The notes under the pieces: generated by a model
What the model was told of the DNA's origin: nothing
Database searches by the model: none
The model's input: only the letters and a program-made list of their open reading frames with translations
Made by a program: the position numbers and the translations under genes
DNA from: Eurosta solidaginis
Taxonomy: Eukaryota > Arthropoda > Insecta > Diptera > Tephritidae
Assembly: GCF_040869045.1 (NCBI RefSeq)
Contig: NC_090319.1
Location: forward strand, 339,058,302-339,122,301
Reading direction: 5' to 3'
DNA length: 64,000 bases
In this document: one piece after another, positions 46,705 to 58,770 of the stretch
Position numbering within the stretch: position 1 is the first letter of the stretch
How the letters are laid out: each line of letters starts with the position of its first letter

Positions 46705-47005
46705 CTTAGAATATACCAGCGGCATGTATGCCTGTCGTAAGGGGCGACTATAATACCGAAATGATTCAAGGGGCTGTGTAGCGCAACCCTTCCAAGTTCT
46801 TTTTTTGGTTGCCGAGGCTCTGGAGCTAGGGGCTCATGGAGCTAGGGGTGTGGACGGGATGGCCTAGAAGGCTCAATGTTGAGCTTGTACCTTAATTGTG
46901 CTTGTTTCCGGAACTTACCGAATCTATATCTGGCAAAGGACCATCAACATCGATAACACTCCCCAAAATCTTCGGGTAGTTTTTTTCGCTACAACAGCAA
47001 TAACC
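46705..47005 (+). mobile_element. Family B SINE-like copy
   Basis: Has the head (TATGCCTGTCGTAAGGGGCG), TGTGTAGCGCAACCC, the middle (GGCTCTGGAGCTAGGGG) and the 3' part (AAAGGACCATCAACATCGAT ... CGCTACAACAGCAA). A stretch of about 60 bp in the middle is missing. Confidence 0.65.
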
Positions 47006-47419
47006 ATATACTCCGTTCGCGCTATATTGCTGTGGCCATACGGCCTGTACACAAGCTTCACCGCCTTAAGCCTTGTTGCAGGCGCTAGCGCCATATTTAT
47101 TTTTCAAACAGTTTGAACAGGTTGCCCCATGGAAAAGTTGGTCTTAGCGGCGTTGGTTTCATGTTATAGGTAAAGAGATCAATTCGGTTCGTGTTTCTTG
47201 TTTAGGAGACATCCAAGTTATTTGGTATGTGTACTCTTTACGTGTCAGAATCTGGTAGTAAAGAGTTTAATATACATAATTGGGGCTACATTTTCTAACT
47301 GCAGGACCAAAGATCCTTATCTTCACCACCTTGGTGTTAAAGCTATTAATAAAAAGGACCTTTTTTCCTACCACAAAACCACAACCAAGTAATTCTGTTG
47401 GGTTCTTTTCAATGGCCTT

Positions 47420-47648
47420 TGCTAGGCGAATATGTGAAAAACTTAAACCCAACGCGTCAGGCGGTGGGGGGAGGAATGTCCCAGAAGGTTCAATGTGGTC
47501 ATATGAAATCGTTCCCGAGATTATGGGGCTTGTACCTTAATTGTGCTTGTTACCGGAATACCGTATCTATATCCGACAAAGAACCATCACCATCGATAAC
47601 ACTTCACATAACCTTCGGAGAGAGTCTTTATCGCTACAACAACAACTG
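47420..47648 (+). mobile_element. Family B SINE-like, 5'-truncated
   Basis: Only the 3' half is present (ATCGTTCCCGAGATTATGGG, ACCATCACCATCGATAACAC, CGCTACAACAACAAC). Confidence 0.65.
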
Positions 47649-47653
47649 AAGCC

Positions 47654-48290
47654 CGAAGTCAACGAACTGATTGAATTTTGTCAGTGCGGCTTCAGACCTG
47701 GGAAATCCACTATCGATCAGATTTTCCAATGCGCCAGATCCTTGCAAAGTTAAAAGGTGAAATGACGTTGACCTCTTCGAGCCATTAGAAACCAAACGAA
47801 ACTTCAAGCGAGGCGGCCCCAATTCGTGCGATTTCTTCAACCTAATGCTGTAGAAGATAAATCTAGCAGTAGAACTAAACCGTATTGGTACAATCTATTA
47901 TGATGTGTATAATCTTCAGTTCAGTTTATTCGCGCCTTGGCACCCACGTCACTGTTGACGGTTATAAATTCGAGATTATTTAGCGGCGAAAATACATAAA
48001 ATCAAACGGAGAATAACTTTTGCCGACAAGTTTGGACTTAGAACGACTAGAAATCATAGACGATGTCCAGACAAGATGAGAAGGCTCTTGGCATTTTCGG
48101 GAGAAAACGCTATATTTCGGAAGGTATTCCAATCGCTATTCTTATTTGAACGCGTAGGAAGGGGAGAACTACACTGAGCTGAGGGAGCCTGGCGAAAGAA
48201 GACTTTATCCCCTTTGCTGCTCTTATTAGTGGCAGTTATCGGTAATTAAGGATATCTGGCTTCCGAAATTACGTAGGAGTTAAAACGCCG
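47654..48290 (+). pseudogene. LINE reverse transcriptase fragments
   Basis: FCQCGFRPGKSTIDQIFQCA (about 47676-47735) is the conserved RT palm segment of non-LTR elements with the GFR..KST motif. Later frames give LGTHVTVDGYKFEI (about 47937) and DEKALGIFGRKRY (about 48070). These resemble the YLGTHV and DERALGVFERKVLRK blocks of RTE/CR1-type endings. Heavily shifted and deleted. Confidence 0.6.
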
Positions 48291-49837
48291 TTGAATGATG
48301 TTGATGCTGATGGTGGTGATACCACTTTTCCACAACGTCATTCTTAGTAAATCTCAATCATTGCTTTCACTAGGTTATAAACCAGTAAGGTATCGGTACC
48401 ATCCGTTGAAGAGGTCCGAACATTCTCGAAACATGCTCAAATCATTAGAAGAGCCACTGATAACGGATTTTCACGTTGCGGGCTCTAAAAATAACTGTTA
48501 GTTCCTTAAAAAAAAAATAATAAAATTATTTTGTTGAAGGCTTCAATGTGTACACTGCGTCCAAAGGGAATTTTCGTTAAACTTTTGTATCCATTAGCGT
48601 TTTGCAGCGAGCTGCAACGCTATGAAAATACACAATTTTTATTTGCTTTTATTTCTTTCAATTTGTTCTGTGAAGTGATGACCTAATTTATAAGAAATCA
48701 GCAAACAAGGACACCAATACAACCACATCAAAAAGCCTTACAAGATATCACAATAGACCGTAAAATAGTCGTTCAGCTACTACAACGTGCCAATTTCGTT
48801 TAAAGAGAAAAAATCCAAAAAATTAAAAAAAAAGGAAAATCAACACAAATTTTAAACCGAAAAATATGATGTGCCCATTAGAGTGAGCCAAGGGATATGT
48901 TGCATAAAATTTTTTACTCGCCCCGCTACTTCCTCAATGCACTTGTATACTCCGTGCGCTCCGCAGTGGTGCTGCCGCATTCATGATCAACGACAGTTAG
49001 CGAACTATGAACATTTTTTGGCGGTAAGAATGACAAATCACCAATCATTTGATGTTGAACTAATTTTGCTTTAAGTAAGCTAAGTTTATCGTGTTGTCTA
49101 TGTGTGTGTGTGGGTTTAACTTCTAGCACCAGTGCCACTAATATTGCTATTGTCTTTTGTGCTGCTGTGGCTTTTAATGAAGCGAGTGTACCTGTGTGTT
49201 GACAGCAGTTTTGGAAAGTGGAAGCGGAAACTAAAAGCCAAAAAACAAAAATAAAAACAGTTAATAAATGAGAGCTATGCATTGTACTTTTTTAATTGAG
49301 CGCTCAGCATTCAACCGTTATAGTTGGTCTTACTTATTGCATTTAGTTGTGTGTGTTAGTAGTGTATGTGATGCCAATGCTTGCGAATATCCTTCTGGCC
49401 ATAGAAATGTTAGCGCTTATTGAAAAATCATGTTCTGTGAATCGATAATTGAAGTTAGCATTAAATGCAAAGCGAAAAAGAAAATATATATACAAGCATG
49501 AATATTGCAAAAATTTAATTAAACCAAACAAAAAAAAAAAAAAAAGAAAACTAAAACATTAAATCAAATGAAAAAAGCTAATAAAATTTATGAGCATGAT
49601 GTACAAATTAGAAATAAAATTTTTTATTTGTACCTGCCCCAACTCACCTCATCGCTTGTGGCTTACGGTAAAGCATCCATAGGAAGCATGCCCAACCATT
49701 ACAACGAACACTGCCATTAACTCTTCACCGTTATACCTGCATATTGTACATGTGTACCTTGAAAACATATTATGTACCTTCAAAAAGTTATCATACAAAC
49801 CGCCGCGCAATATCAGCAATTAGTGACCAACGTATGA
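48291..49837. other. Unique sequence upstream of candidate exon
   Basis: No repeat shared within the window. A-rich runs at 48820 and 49530. It could contain a promoter and leader for the exon at 49838, but no core promoter element can be assigned. Confidence 0.35.
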
Positions 49838-49966
49838 ATGGATGACGAGGAAACTTTAGATGATACATCATCGTCGGGATCGATTGTCTTTCAGTGGGTT
49901 GGCTTAGAAACGGCCGAACAACTGCCATCATATATAATGCGCTACTACAATAATTTACATCAGCAG
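49838..49966 (+). CDS. Candidate alternative first coding exon
   Basis: An ATG directly after an in-frame stop opens 43 codons (MDDEETLDDTSSSGSIVFQW, then VGLETAEQLPSYIMRYYNNL, HQQ). They run into a strong donor, CAG|GTATGTAAGT. An acidic N-terminus, ordinary amino acid composition and absence from repeats argue for a real exon. Upstream the frame is closed, so it is not internal. It lies in CASK intron 10 on the CASK strand and ends in phase 0, like exon 10. It could therefore splice to the same downstream CASK exon and start a kinase-less isoform. Drosophila CASK is known to have a short isoform from an internal promoter. It could instead begin an unrelated nested gene; I do not recognise the protein. 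Confidence 0.5.
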
Positions 49967-51169
49967 GTATGTAAGTATTATGCACAGAAACAAAATGCAT
50001 ACAGTAATGCTGCATAAATTAGAAACGTGAAGTGAGGGAACCAAATATTTAAATTGGTTTGCTTGCTAGGGACCAGCCATAGTACTTTTTGGAAAGAATA
50101 CTTCTTATAGATTTCTTTTGATAAAGAAGCTTTTTGTTCAGCTAGTCTGAGTACATTTTTATTTGCACCACATGTGGATGTGGTTTTGATACTTCATGTA
50201 AAAAAGAGTTTAATCTTTGGTGCCCAAACATATATCAGCAGACATTTTCCTACTCGGTATACCAGCGTCATTTTAAGCAACTTCCAGAAATTTTCGTGTT
50301 CCACTATACCTTTTGCTCTCCTTATACAGACAGTATGCAACCTATGACCTCTCCCTAAAATACTTCCCGGAAAAAGTGTTATATATCGAGTGCTGAGGGG
50401 AATATTGCCCTACCTATGCTGCCGTTGGGAAAACGCTCCATCTCAGAATTTTTTTCATAAACGGCCCAGCTAATGTCAAAAGGTATTGAATTTACGCTTA
50501 GATAGGACGTTTTTGAAACAAATTCTGAAATAGGTCCTTATTCAAAAAATTTTTGAGTGAAAACTTTTCACTCATCAGTCGATATTTTAATCTTAGCAAA
50601 CAGAGCCGGTATCGTGTTATACGATCCGTGATTGAAATCCATTTTTTAAATCACAACAGCTGTGAAACGGTGACTGTTTTGAATGACAAATCTTTGTCAA
50701 TGTACTCTTTAGATCGGTGTTTTATTGAAATATTTATAAATAGTTGGACAGATTTATATTTATCATTTGAGTTAAATTGGTTTTTCATCCGTGATCGTAT
50801 AACACGATACGCGCCCAGTTTAGTACGTATAAAGGCTCTTTGGCCTTTACTACCACTAGGCGTGTATCGATATTTGTACTTTCAATTTTCCATATGAAAT
50901 AATAATCATGGCTATCTTTCTTTGTATTATAGCAGCGCTTCTCGCTTTCAGTCTGCCTAACTCTTACCTCAGTTCAGGTCTTACTTGATGAGCAAAGTGG
51001 TAAGCTATATCAGAGGGAGGAGTTACGAAATAACTCCCGATGAGCATATTGAAATTTCTAAACTACATATTTAAAAATCGAAGTTTAGATTTTTGATAAT
51101 TGCAACATCATGAAACTTAATCCCTCTTTTTTCAACAACTTTAAAAGGAAGTCATCCCTTAGGTAACGG
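49967..51169. other. Intronic, nothing recognised
   Basis: AT-rich unique sequence after the candidate exon. No following exon was identified. Confidence 0.35.
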
Positions 51170-52012
51170 GAGTGCCCCTAAATCCCCAAAAAAAAATCCC
51201 CAAACACAGAATCCCCAGGTAAAAAAAAAAAATCCCAAATACATAATCCCCAAATTCAAAATCCCCAAAATCAAAATCCCCAAACACAAAATCCCAGTGT
51301 TATGATAAACATCATGACCGTGTAACAAATAGAATATCTCTTTCCTCTTTCATTCATATTTATGTATGTACTAGCTGGCCCGGCAGCTGTTATCCTGCCC
51401 GGTAATATTTTTTTCAGTGCTTTACAAACTTTTCCTGGAAACGGAAGCATTTGTCATTTGGAAGCTCCTATAAAAAATTACGCACCTCGCTTCCTATCTC
51501 AAGCTTTACCTTTCCGTTCGCTTTCTCCCTCTTTTCTCCTTTAAATATTTCTTTATTTTTCCTTTCTCTTTCCCTTTCCTATTCATTTCCCTTTTCCATT
51601 TCCCTTTCTCTTTCCCTTTTTTCCCCTTTTCCTTTCCCTTTTCCTTTCATTTAGAAAAGAGGTGTGGCACCCCCCAATTTAACGCCTTCAGATAAACTTC
51701 AAGGATAATATATATATTTTTACTTATCCATATATAATGCTAGTCGCTCTAATTCGAACAAGCTAACAGAAGCGTGTACTACGCAGAAGGACATCACCCT
51801 GGCGGTAGCCACGGTTATACCATACACCCGGAGGAAGTTGGTATGGATTATTAGCCTTTTTTGCTCGCGGCGTTTTTAAACCTAATTTCAATTTATTTCA
51901 CACATAAAATGGGGATTTTGTGTTGGGGATTATGAGTTTGGGTATTTTGATTTTGGGGATTTTGATTTGGGATTTTGTTTTGGGGATTTAGATTTTGGGG
52001 ATAAAGGGGATA
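51170..52012. mobile_element. Element with AATCCCCA-repeat inverted ends
   Basis: 51178-51295 is a run of AATCCCCAAA-type units. 51908-52005 is the inverted form (TTTGGGGATT). Outer ends are similar (TTAGGTAACGGG near 51159; complement of TTACGTAAGGG at 52012). The middle holds a CTAGCTGGCCCGGCAGCTGT head (51371) related to the element at 33970, plus a pyrimidine-rich TTTCCCTTTCC tract (51490-51650). Confidence 0.55.
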
Positions 52013-52393
52013 ACCCTTACGTAACAAGTAAAGCTTGAGACTTGTACTGATGTCTGTTAATCTTGTAAATTGTTTTCCTGATGTAATATGTTCCAATTTA
52101 GACCAAAGTAAGTAGCACATTTGCTCAAAACAAGACAAGGAATGATTGCAGGCCTCTGCTGCGCTCGCTAGATTTAGTATTGGGCAAACTCATTTTTAAC
52201 GTGCTTGTTTGTTTCTTTACGTGCAACAAAAACGAATTGACCTCTAAAGGTGCGTTGATATTGGAGCTGCGATACTAGCATAGATCTGGGTCAAAGGTTT
52301 TTCTGTTAGTGTTTTCGCATCAAGCATAGCAGCTCCAATATGACCAGCAGTCGCTCAAACGAAACTAACTTGTTTATAACTTTCATAAAAATG
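52013..52393. other. Intronic, nothing recognised
   Basis: Unique sequence between two repeats. No features seen. Confidence 0.35.
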
Positions 52394-52915
52394 AAATGGT
52401 ATATTAAGTTTGTCACGAACCCCAAAATTGTAAGTCCTTAAAGGAGAAGAGATCGACCCACCAATAAGTATATCGAAATTATCAGGATAGTTGATTTAGC
52501 CATGTTCGTCTGTCTGTTTGTATGCAAACTAGTCCATCAATTTTTGAGATATTTTGATAAAATTTATTGAGCGGGTATATTTAGGTGTCCTATTAGACAT
52601 TTGCCGGATCAGACCACTGTAGCATATATCCCCCATACAACCGATTTTTCAAAAAAAAGGTTTTTTGTCATATCTTCCTCGATTTATCAGATTGAAGCTT
52701 CAAACTTCACCATATGCTTTCGTATATTGCACATATTGTAGTATGAAAAAATGAATGAGATCGGTCGTATATGTATATAGCATATATCCCCCACAATCGA
52801 TTTTTCAGATAAGAAGCTTTTCGTAATTACTGCCCCATTTTAACAGTTAGAGGCTTCAAATTTCACCGAATGTTTACGTACTTTATAGTCAAAGACCATT
52901 TCTACTACCCTTTAA
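52394..52915 (+). repeat. Dispersed repeat C
   Basis: Starts ATATTAAGTTTGTCACGAAC and includes CCCACCAATAAGTAT, CATGTTCGTCTGTCTGTTTG, and two CATATATCCCCC ... CGATTTTTCA units about 170 bp apart. Fragments of C flank 32864-34827, and a reverse copy with a different repeat number lies at 62640-63360. Non-coding. Confidence 0.65.
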
Positions 52916-53760
52916 ATGTAGCGCCGTAGCGCTCACACACTGATAATTATAACCACACGATATCGTGTATCTTGTAGATGGGACAGAAGAGCGTTCTCAA
53001 ATTCTAATCGATAAACATTAGCTTCTTAGCCAACATTCCGTACATACAGTCTCTCTCCCACCAGAAATGAATTCACGGAATGTCTTGTAGGACGGAGCTT
53101 ATTACTATCTGCATCTCATTAAAGTCATGTCCAATTATCCAAAAACAATCAAGTAGTAATTACGCCTTCTCAATATAGCTTACCACTAAACGATAGTTCC
53201 ATGTCTATTCACTACTTATGCCCATAAGGAAAATACTGTGGGCGATCCAACTGAATAACGATCAGAAACATACTGTGTACACAGCCTTAAAAAAAGTAGC
53301 GATCTTTTCAACAGCCTTAGCTGCATATTCATTGATTTGAATTATGACATTTTACTAAGTGGTATTTTATTACTTACATACATCATCGATAATACTATTT
53401 CATTTCACATTACTGTCGATTTTAATATTTGTGTGTATATATCATGTTACAAGCTTTGCTTAACATGTAATATTTCATACTCTTGCAACCGAAAACATAC
53501 CTTTTTGATAATATTTGAAATGTTAATGCAATGATAAAAAAAATGTTATTGCATGATACTGCATAAGTCCCTAGCTGAGCACAGTGAAGCCTTCCAAAGC
53601 AGTACACTCAGGGATCAAAAATTGTACGCGCTGACCAGAGCCCGTATTACGTTTTACGAGCCGTCGAAAACTCATTTCTTAAAACAAAATAGCTCTGATA
53701 CATAGATGTTAAGTAATGATTAGATAATGCTAATGATTGCTAATTAACCTTCATTTGCGA
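52916..53760. other. Intronic, nothing recognised
   Basis: Unique AT-rich sequence. No features seen. Confidence 0.35.
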
Positions 53761-54220
53761 AATTCTCTAATTCTTTAAATAATTAGAATTAGTTCAACTA
53801 ATTCCCATTAGCTAATTGAAATTTTTATTCTAATGGTAAATCTAATTGCAATTAGTTGCCATTAGCAAAAAAAATGGTTTACCTTTACAATTAGAAATCT
53901 AATTGACTTCTGCTAATGCAATTAGATATTCAATTAGCTCGAATTAGAATCAATTAGTTTGAAAAAATAAATTTTTTTCAAAGAATTATTGAAGTGAACG
54001 AATAATGATGTAAATAAATATAAATAATTGATTCTAATTCGAGCTAATTGAATATTTAATTGCATTAACAGAAGTCATTAGATTTCTAATTGTAAGGGTA
54101 ATCCATTTTTTTTGCTAATGGCAACTAATTGCAATTAGATTTACCATTAGAATAAAAATTTCAATTATCTAATGGGAATTAGTTGAACTATATCTAACTG
54201 TTTAATGAATTAGAGAATGT
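53761..54220. repeat. Long palindrome, arms about 195 bp
   Basis: 53761-53956 and 54025-54220 are inverted copies around a spacer of about 68 bp, with only scattered mismatches and small indels. The arms are built of TAATTA/AATTAG words (for example AATTGCAATTAGTTGCCATT). Likely a palindromic MITE. No coding. Confidence 0.85.
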
Positions 54221-55130
54221 AAACCAATTGCTAATTCTAATTGGAATTTAACATGTATGCTCTGATATGGTGAATCAAATTAATAACATACATATGTATG
54301 TGAGCAAGCGACAAACAGTACTCGTTAGATTGCTACGTTATCGCTTCAGTGAAAATGGTTTTCAGTCACTGATGAAGTTTAGATTCGGATGTCATCCCGT
54401 AAGCGTAAGTCGAATGTACGCATAGGCTAACAAAAATTACCTTTCGGACAATGCTTGTAGGCGTACAAAGAGGAGTAGGACGAGGATCTGTCTGATAGTA
54501 CCCGTTCATGCAAGAACAGGCACAATTAGTCCCTCCATAGGATATGTTCAAACAAAAGGAATTCGTTTAATCTATAAAAAGAGATCAAAATCGGCTAAAG
54601 TTCTATCCTAGACTCATTCTAGACTAATTACAAATAGCAAGAAAATTATAACTTGCATGCATGAATCTGAAGCTCGTTTTTGATAAAGTAGATCGGCATC
54701 TCAAATCTTGTGTGAGCAGATCATTTCCAAACTATTCTGTACAAACGCCCCTTTCTTTAATTTTATTATTATTGCTGCCTTCGGTTACCAACTTTGGAAT
54801 TGGAGTGGCCCTTAACCTTCCTTCGTAACTTCCTCGTTTTGAAAACACTGGTCCGTCCGGTGTTACCGTAGATATGTGACATGAACATAATACATTTGTC
54901 TTTTACTATTACCTAAATGGTGTCATGACTTCGTTAAACTGGCACCCCATTCACAAATCCAGCGGCGATTCTTATATTCGTGCAACCGTCCATTTTTTTG
55001 GGACTGTTAACCGACTCCACCGATATACATATCTGGGACATCCGTCAACCGAATCGCTGTTCAACCTCTTAGCGACTATGTATTATTATATTTACAGATC
55101 AATTCTTTAGTTATCAAATCCTTATATTCA
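54221..55130. other. Intronic, nothing recognised
   Basis: Unique sequence. No features seen. Confidence 0.35.
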
Positions 55131-55660
55131 TTAACGAAAGCATGGACATGGACTTTGGTTTTAAGTTTAAACCAAATGGTTTACGTTTCGGACGTATTGG
55201 AATGGAAGAAAATGAAATAGCTAATGAGCTGCTTCGTAGGGACTCAGTGGAATAACCAGCGTAGAACTCGGCATACCCCTGACAGTAGCCGAGGGGAAAA
55301 TTCGTAATTCATGCATACATACAAAGCTCAGCAAAAAATATCACGGGTTTTTCAATTTCAAGAGCTACATGGCCAAACTACAATGAAAGGAGAACAAGGA
55401 GTCTACTGGGTAGATCTAGGGCCAACACCAATAACCTTATAGGTGATATGCACCGGTCATTGGGCTTTAGGCACGAATGTGGAAAAGTTGGGTATTTCAT
55501 ATAATGACCACTGCAGAGGTTATAAAGGCGTAACAACAAAAAAGACTTTGAGCATTTTCTGTGCAAATATCTGGCTCTAACTATAACACATTTCAGTTCC
55601 CTAGGAAGCCCTTTTCTCGAAAAGCTGGGTAGATTATCTGAAATAGGGACCCCAAATAAT
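55131..55660 (+). pseudogene. LINE RNase H/tail, part before insertion
   Basis: GRIGMEENEIANELLRRDSV (about 55190-55250) is the end of RNase H (GxxGNExADELARxGS). Then ATWPNYNERRTRSLLGRSRA, a frameshifted EHFLCKY zinc-knuckle remnant, and HFSSLGSPFLEKLGRLSEIG follow up to 55650. The frame continues at 57350 after repeat A copy 3. Confidence 0.75.
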
Positions 55661-57345
55661 TTTATACTCAGCAAAGCAGAGCTCACAGAGTATATTAACT
55701 TTGTTCGCATAACGGTAATCCGTAACGACATAAACTAATCGAGATAGATAGACTTCTACATATCAAAATAATCAGCTTGAAAAAAGAAATTCATTTAGCC
55801 ATGTCCGTCCGTCCGTCCGTCTGTAAACACGATAACTTGAGTAAATTTTGAGGTATCTTGATGAAATTTGGTATGTAGGTTCCTGGGCGCTCATCTCAGA
55901 TCGCTATTTAAAATGAACGGACTACAACCACGCCCACTTTTTCGATATCGAAAATTTCGAAAAACCGAAAAAGTGCCATAATTCATTACCAAAGACGGAT
56001 AAAGCGATGAATCTTGGTTGGTGCGTTGACCTTATGACGCAAAATAGAAAATTAGAAAAATGTTGGACAATGGGCGTGGCACCGCCCACTTTTAAAAGAA
56101 GGTAATTTAAAAGTTTTGCAAGCTGTAATTTGGCAGTCGTTGAAGATATCATGATGAAATTTGGTAGGCACGTTACTCCTATTGCTATATGTGTGCTAAA
56201 TAAAAATTAGCGCAATCGGATGACGAACACCCCCACTTAAAAAAAAAAAAATTTTTTTAAAGTCAAATTTTAACAAAAAATTTAATATCTTTATAGTATA
56301 AAAGTAAATTATGTCAACATTCGACTCCAGTAATGATATGGTGCAACAAAATACAAAGATAAAAGAAAATAGGCGTAACTCCGCCCTTTTTCATTTAATT
56401 CGTCTAGAATACTTTTAATGCCATAAGTCGAACAAAAAATTACCAATCCTTGTGAAATTTGGTAGGGATATAGATTCTATGACGATAACTGTTTTCTGTA
56501 AAAATGGGCGAAATCGGTTTAAGTCATGCCCAGTTTTTATACACAGTCGACCGTCTGTCCTTCCGCTCGACCGTTAACACGATAACTTGAGCAAAAATCG
56601 ATGTATCTTAACTAAACTTAGTTTACGTACTTATCTGAAGTCACTTTATCTTGGTATAAAATATGGCCGAAATCTGACTAAGACCACGCCCACTTTTCCG
56701 ATATTGAAAATTACGAAAAATTTAACAAATGCCATAATTCTGTACCACATATGAAAAAAGAGATGAAACATGGTAATTGGATTGGTTTATTGACGCAAAA
56801 TATAACTTTAGAAAAAACTTTGTAAAATGGGTGTGACACCTACCATATTAAGTAGAAGAAAATGAAAAAGTTCTGCAGGGCGAAATCAAAAGCCCTTGGA
56901 ATCTTGGCAGGAATACTGATCGTGGTATGACATATACAAATAAATTAGCGGTACCCGACAGAAGATGTTCTGGGTCACCCTGGTCCACATTTTGGTCGAT
57001 ACCTCGAAAACGCCTTCACATACACAACTAAGGGCTACTCCCTTTTAAAACCCTCATTAATACTTTTAATTTGATACCCATATCGTACAAACACATTCTA
57101 GAGCCAACCTTGATCCACCTTTATGGCGATATCCCTAAATGGTGTCCACCTATAGAACTATGGCCCACTCCCTATTAAAATACTCTTTAATACCTTTCAT
57201 TTGATACACATGTCATACAAACACATTCCAGGGTTACCCTAGGTTCATTTTGCTAAATGGTGATTTTCCTTTATTTTGTCTCCAAAGCTCTCAGCTGAGT
57301 ATGTAATGTTCGGTTACACCCGAACTTATCCTTCCTTGTTTTGTT
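55661..57345 (+). repeat. Dispersed repeat A, copy 3, inserted in LINE
   Basis: Starts TTTATACTCAGCAAAGCAGA and ends GGTTACACCCGAACTTATCC / TTCCTTG. Internal landmarks match copies 1 and 2, but only about two of the 130-bp monomers are present (57000-57240). TTTTATA occurs at both junctions. Confidence 0.8.
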
Positions 57346-57475
57346 TTTATAAACAACTCGGGCTGGTTATAGTACATATCGGATGTAGCACTCCGTAGGC
57401 TGAAACGATTTTTATGGCAACAAAACGGCTTTTCATTAGCTACTTGGGCGACCTGGGTCGCTGCCTTTATACCAA
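57346..57475 (+). pseudogene. LINE 3' end after insertion
   Basis: INNSGWL and KRFLWQQNGFSLATWATW, then ACCAACCTACCTACC, are the last codons and tail of the LINE interrupted at 55660. They parallel the reverse-strand copy at 39322-39480. Confidence 0.65.
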
Positions 57476-58162
57476 CCTACCTACCATAGCAGCAACCTTT
57501 TCGGTTCTCTGTCGAGCTGTGTTCGACAACACAGAAACATAAATACATTTTTGCTGGTTTAGAAATTGGTTTGGTAGAAATTTTCGTACATATGCCTCTA
57601 CAAATATTTCGACTTATAAGTGATGTGCACAAGTAGAGGCTTCACTGTATGTGTATGTTGTAAATGAACGTGTATCTTTGTATGCGTGTGAATATGTCCA
57701 TCATATTCCATTTAAATGTTGAATTTAGCTTGCTGCTTTGCTCTGATTGTAAATGGATGGCTACAAAGGCGATTAAGAGATTAGTAATAATCCGGACGAC
57801 CGAGGACGAGTAACTCATAAAAGGAAAAGAAAACAAGTTATTCTGTTTTAAATGCTTTTTACATTTGTGTGATTAGCGTTTGCTTAATAACTGCACATTT
57901 GTGAACGTACATACATACATACGCGTATATTTTTGCAAAGATACACATTAGTGCAGATTTTTGTTAAATGTCCTGTAGCGTTTTCACCCATTCACAAACT
58001 CTTAAATTTTGAATTATATTTGGCAGCAAATGGCTTATGTCAAAAAGTTGCTTAATAATTTAAACAAAAAAATTATTAACATCGCGCTTAGCAAGGAAAT
58101 TGCAAGCTAATTTTTAACTCAGTGGACATTTTGTCAGTTAACATGAACACGTATCTTTCGAA
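57476..58162. other. Intronic, nothing recognised
   Basis: Unique sequence between two repeats. No features seen. Confidence 0.35.
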
Positions 58163-58770
58163 CAACTATACAAACAAGTAAGGAAGTCTAAGTTCGGGTG
58201 AAACCGAACATTACATACCCAGCTGTACACTTGAAATGCTGTTGTTGTTTGTTTTGTGTGCTTAATAGTGTTACAAGGCTGCGCAATAATACATATACAA
58301 ATGGTTCTATTCTGAACTTATTTTTCTTCGAGTTATTGCTCCCGAAACATAAAAAATTGCTTATTCATAAAAGGGGCGGTGCCACGCCCATTTTAAAAAT
58401 TTTTTTCAAATTTTTATCAAGAGTCTCAATATCAGTCCACACGTCAAATTTCAACATTCTAGGTGTATTATTTACTAAATAATCAGATTTTAGTGTTTTC
58501 CAAAATGTTATATATGTATGTGTATAAAAAGTGGACGTGGTTATCATCCGATTTCGCTCATTTTCAATAACAATTCTGGGTCCAGATAAGCTTGTGTACC
58601 AAATTTGGTGAATATATCTCAATATTTACTCGAATCAAATTTTTTTTCGATACTGATGATTTTAATTTATGAAAGTCTATATCTATCTCGGTTCCTTTAT
58701 ACCTGTAAAATTAACCGTTATCAAATCAAAGTTGTAATACCTTGTGTACAAGTACAGCTGGGTATAAAAA
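58163..58770 (-). repeat. Dispersed repeat A-short, reverse
   Basis: Begins ACAAGTAAGGAAGTCTAAGT then TCGGGTGAAACCGAACATTA, the complement of the family A end. It closes with GTACAGCTGGGTATAAAAA, the complement of the A start. The 600-bp interior differs from long A but keeps a CCACGCCCA box. Related to 63358-64000. Confidence 0.7.
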
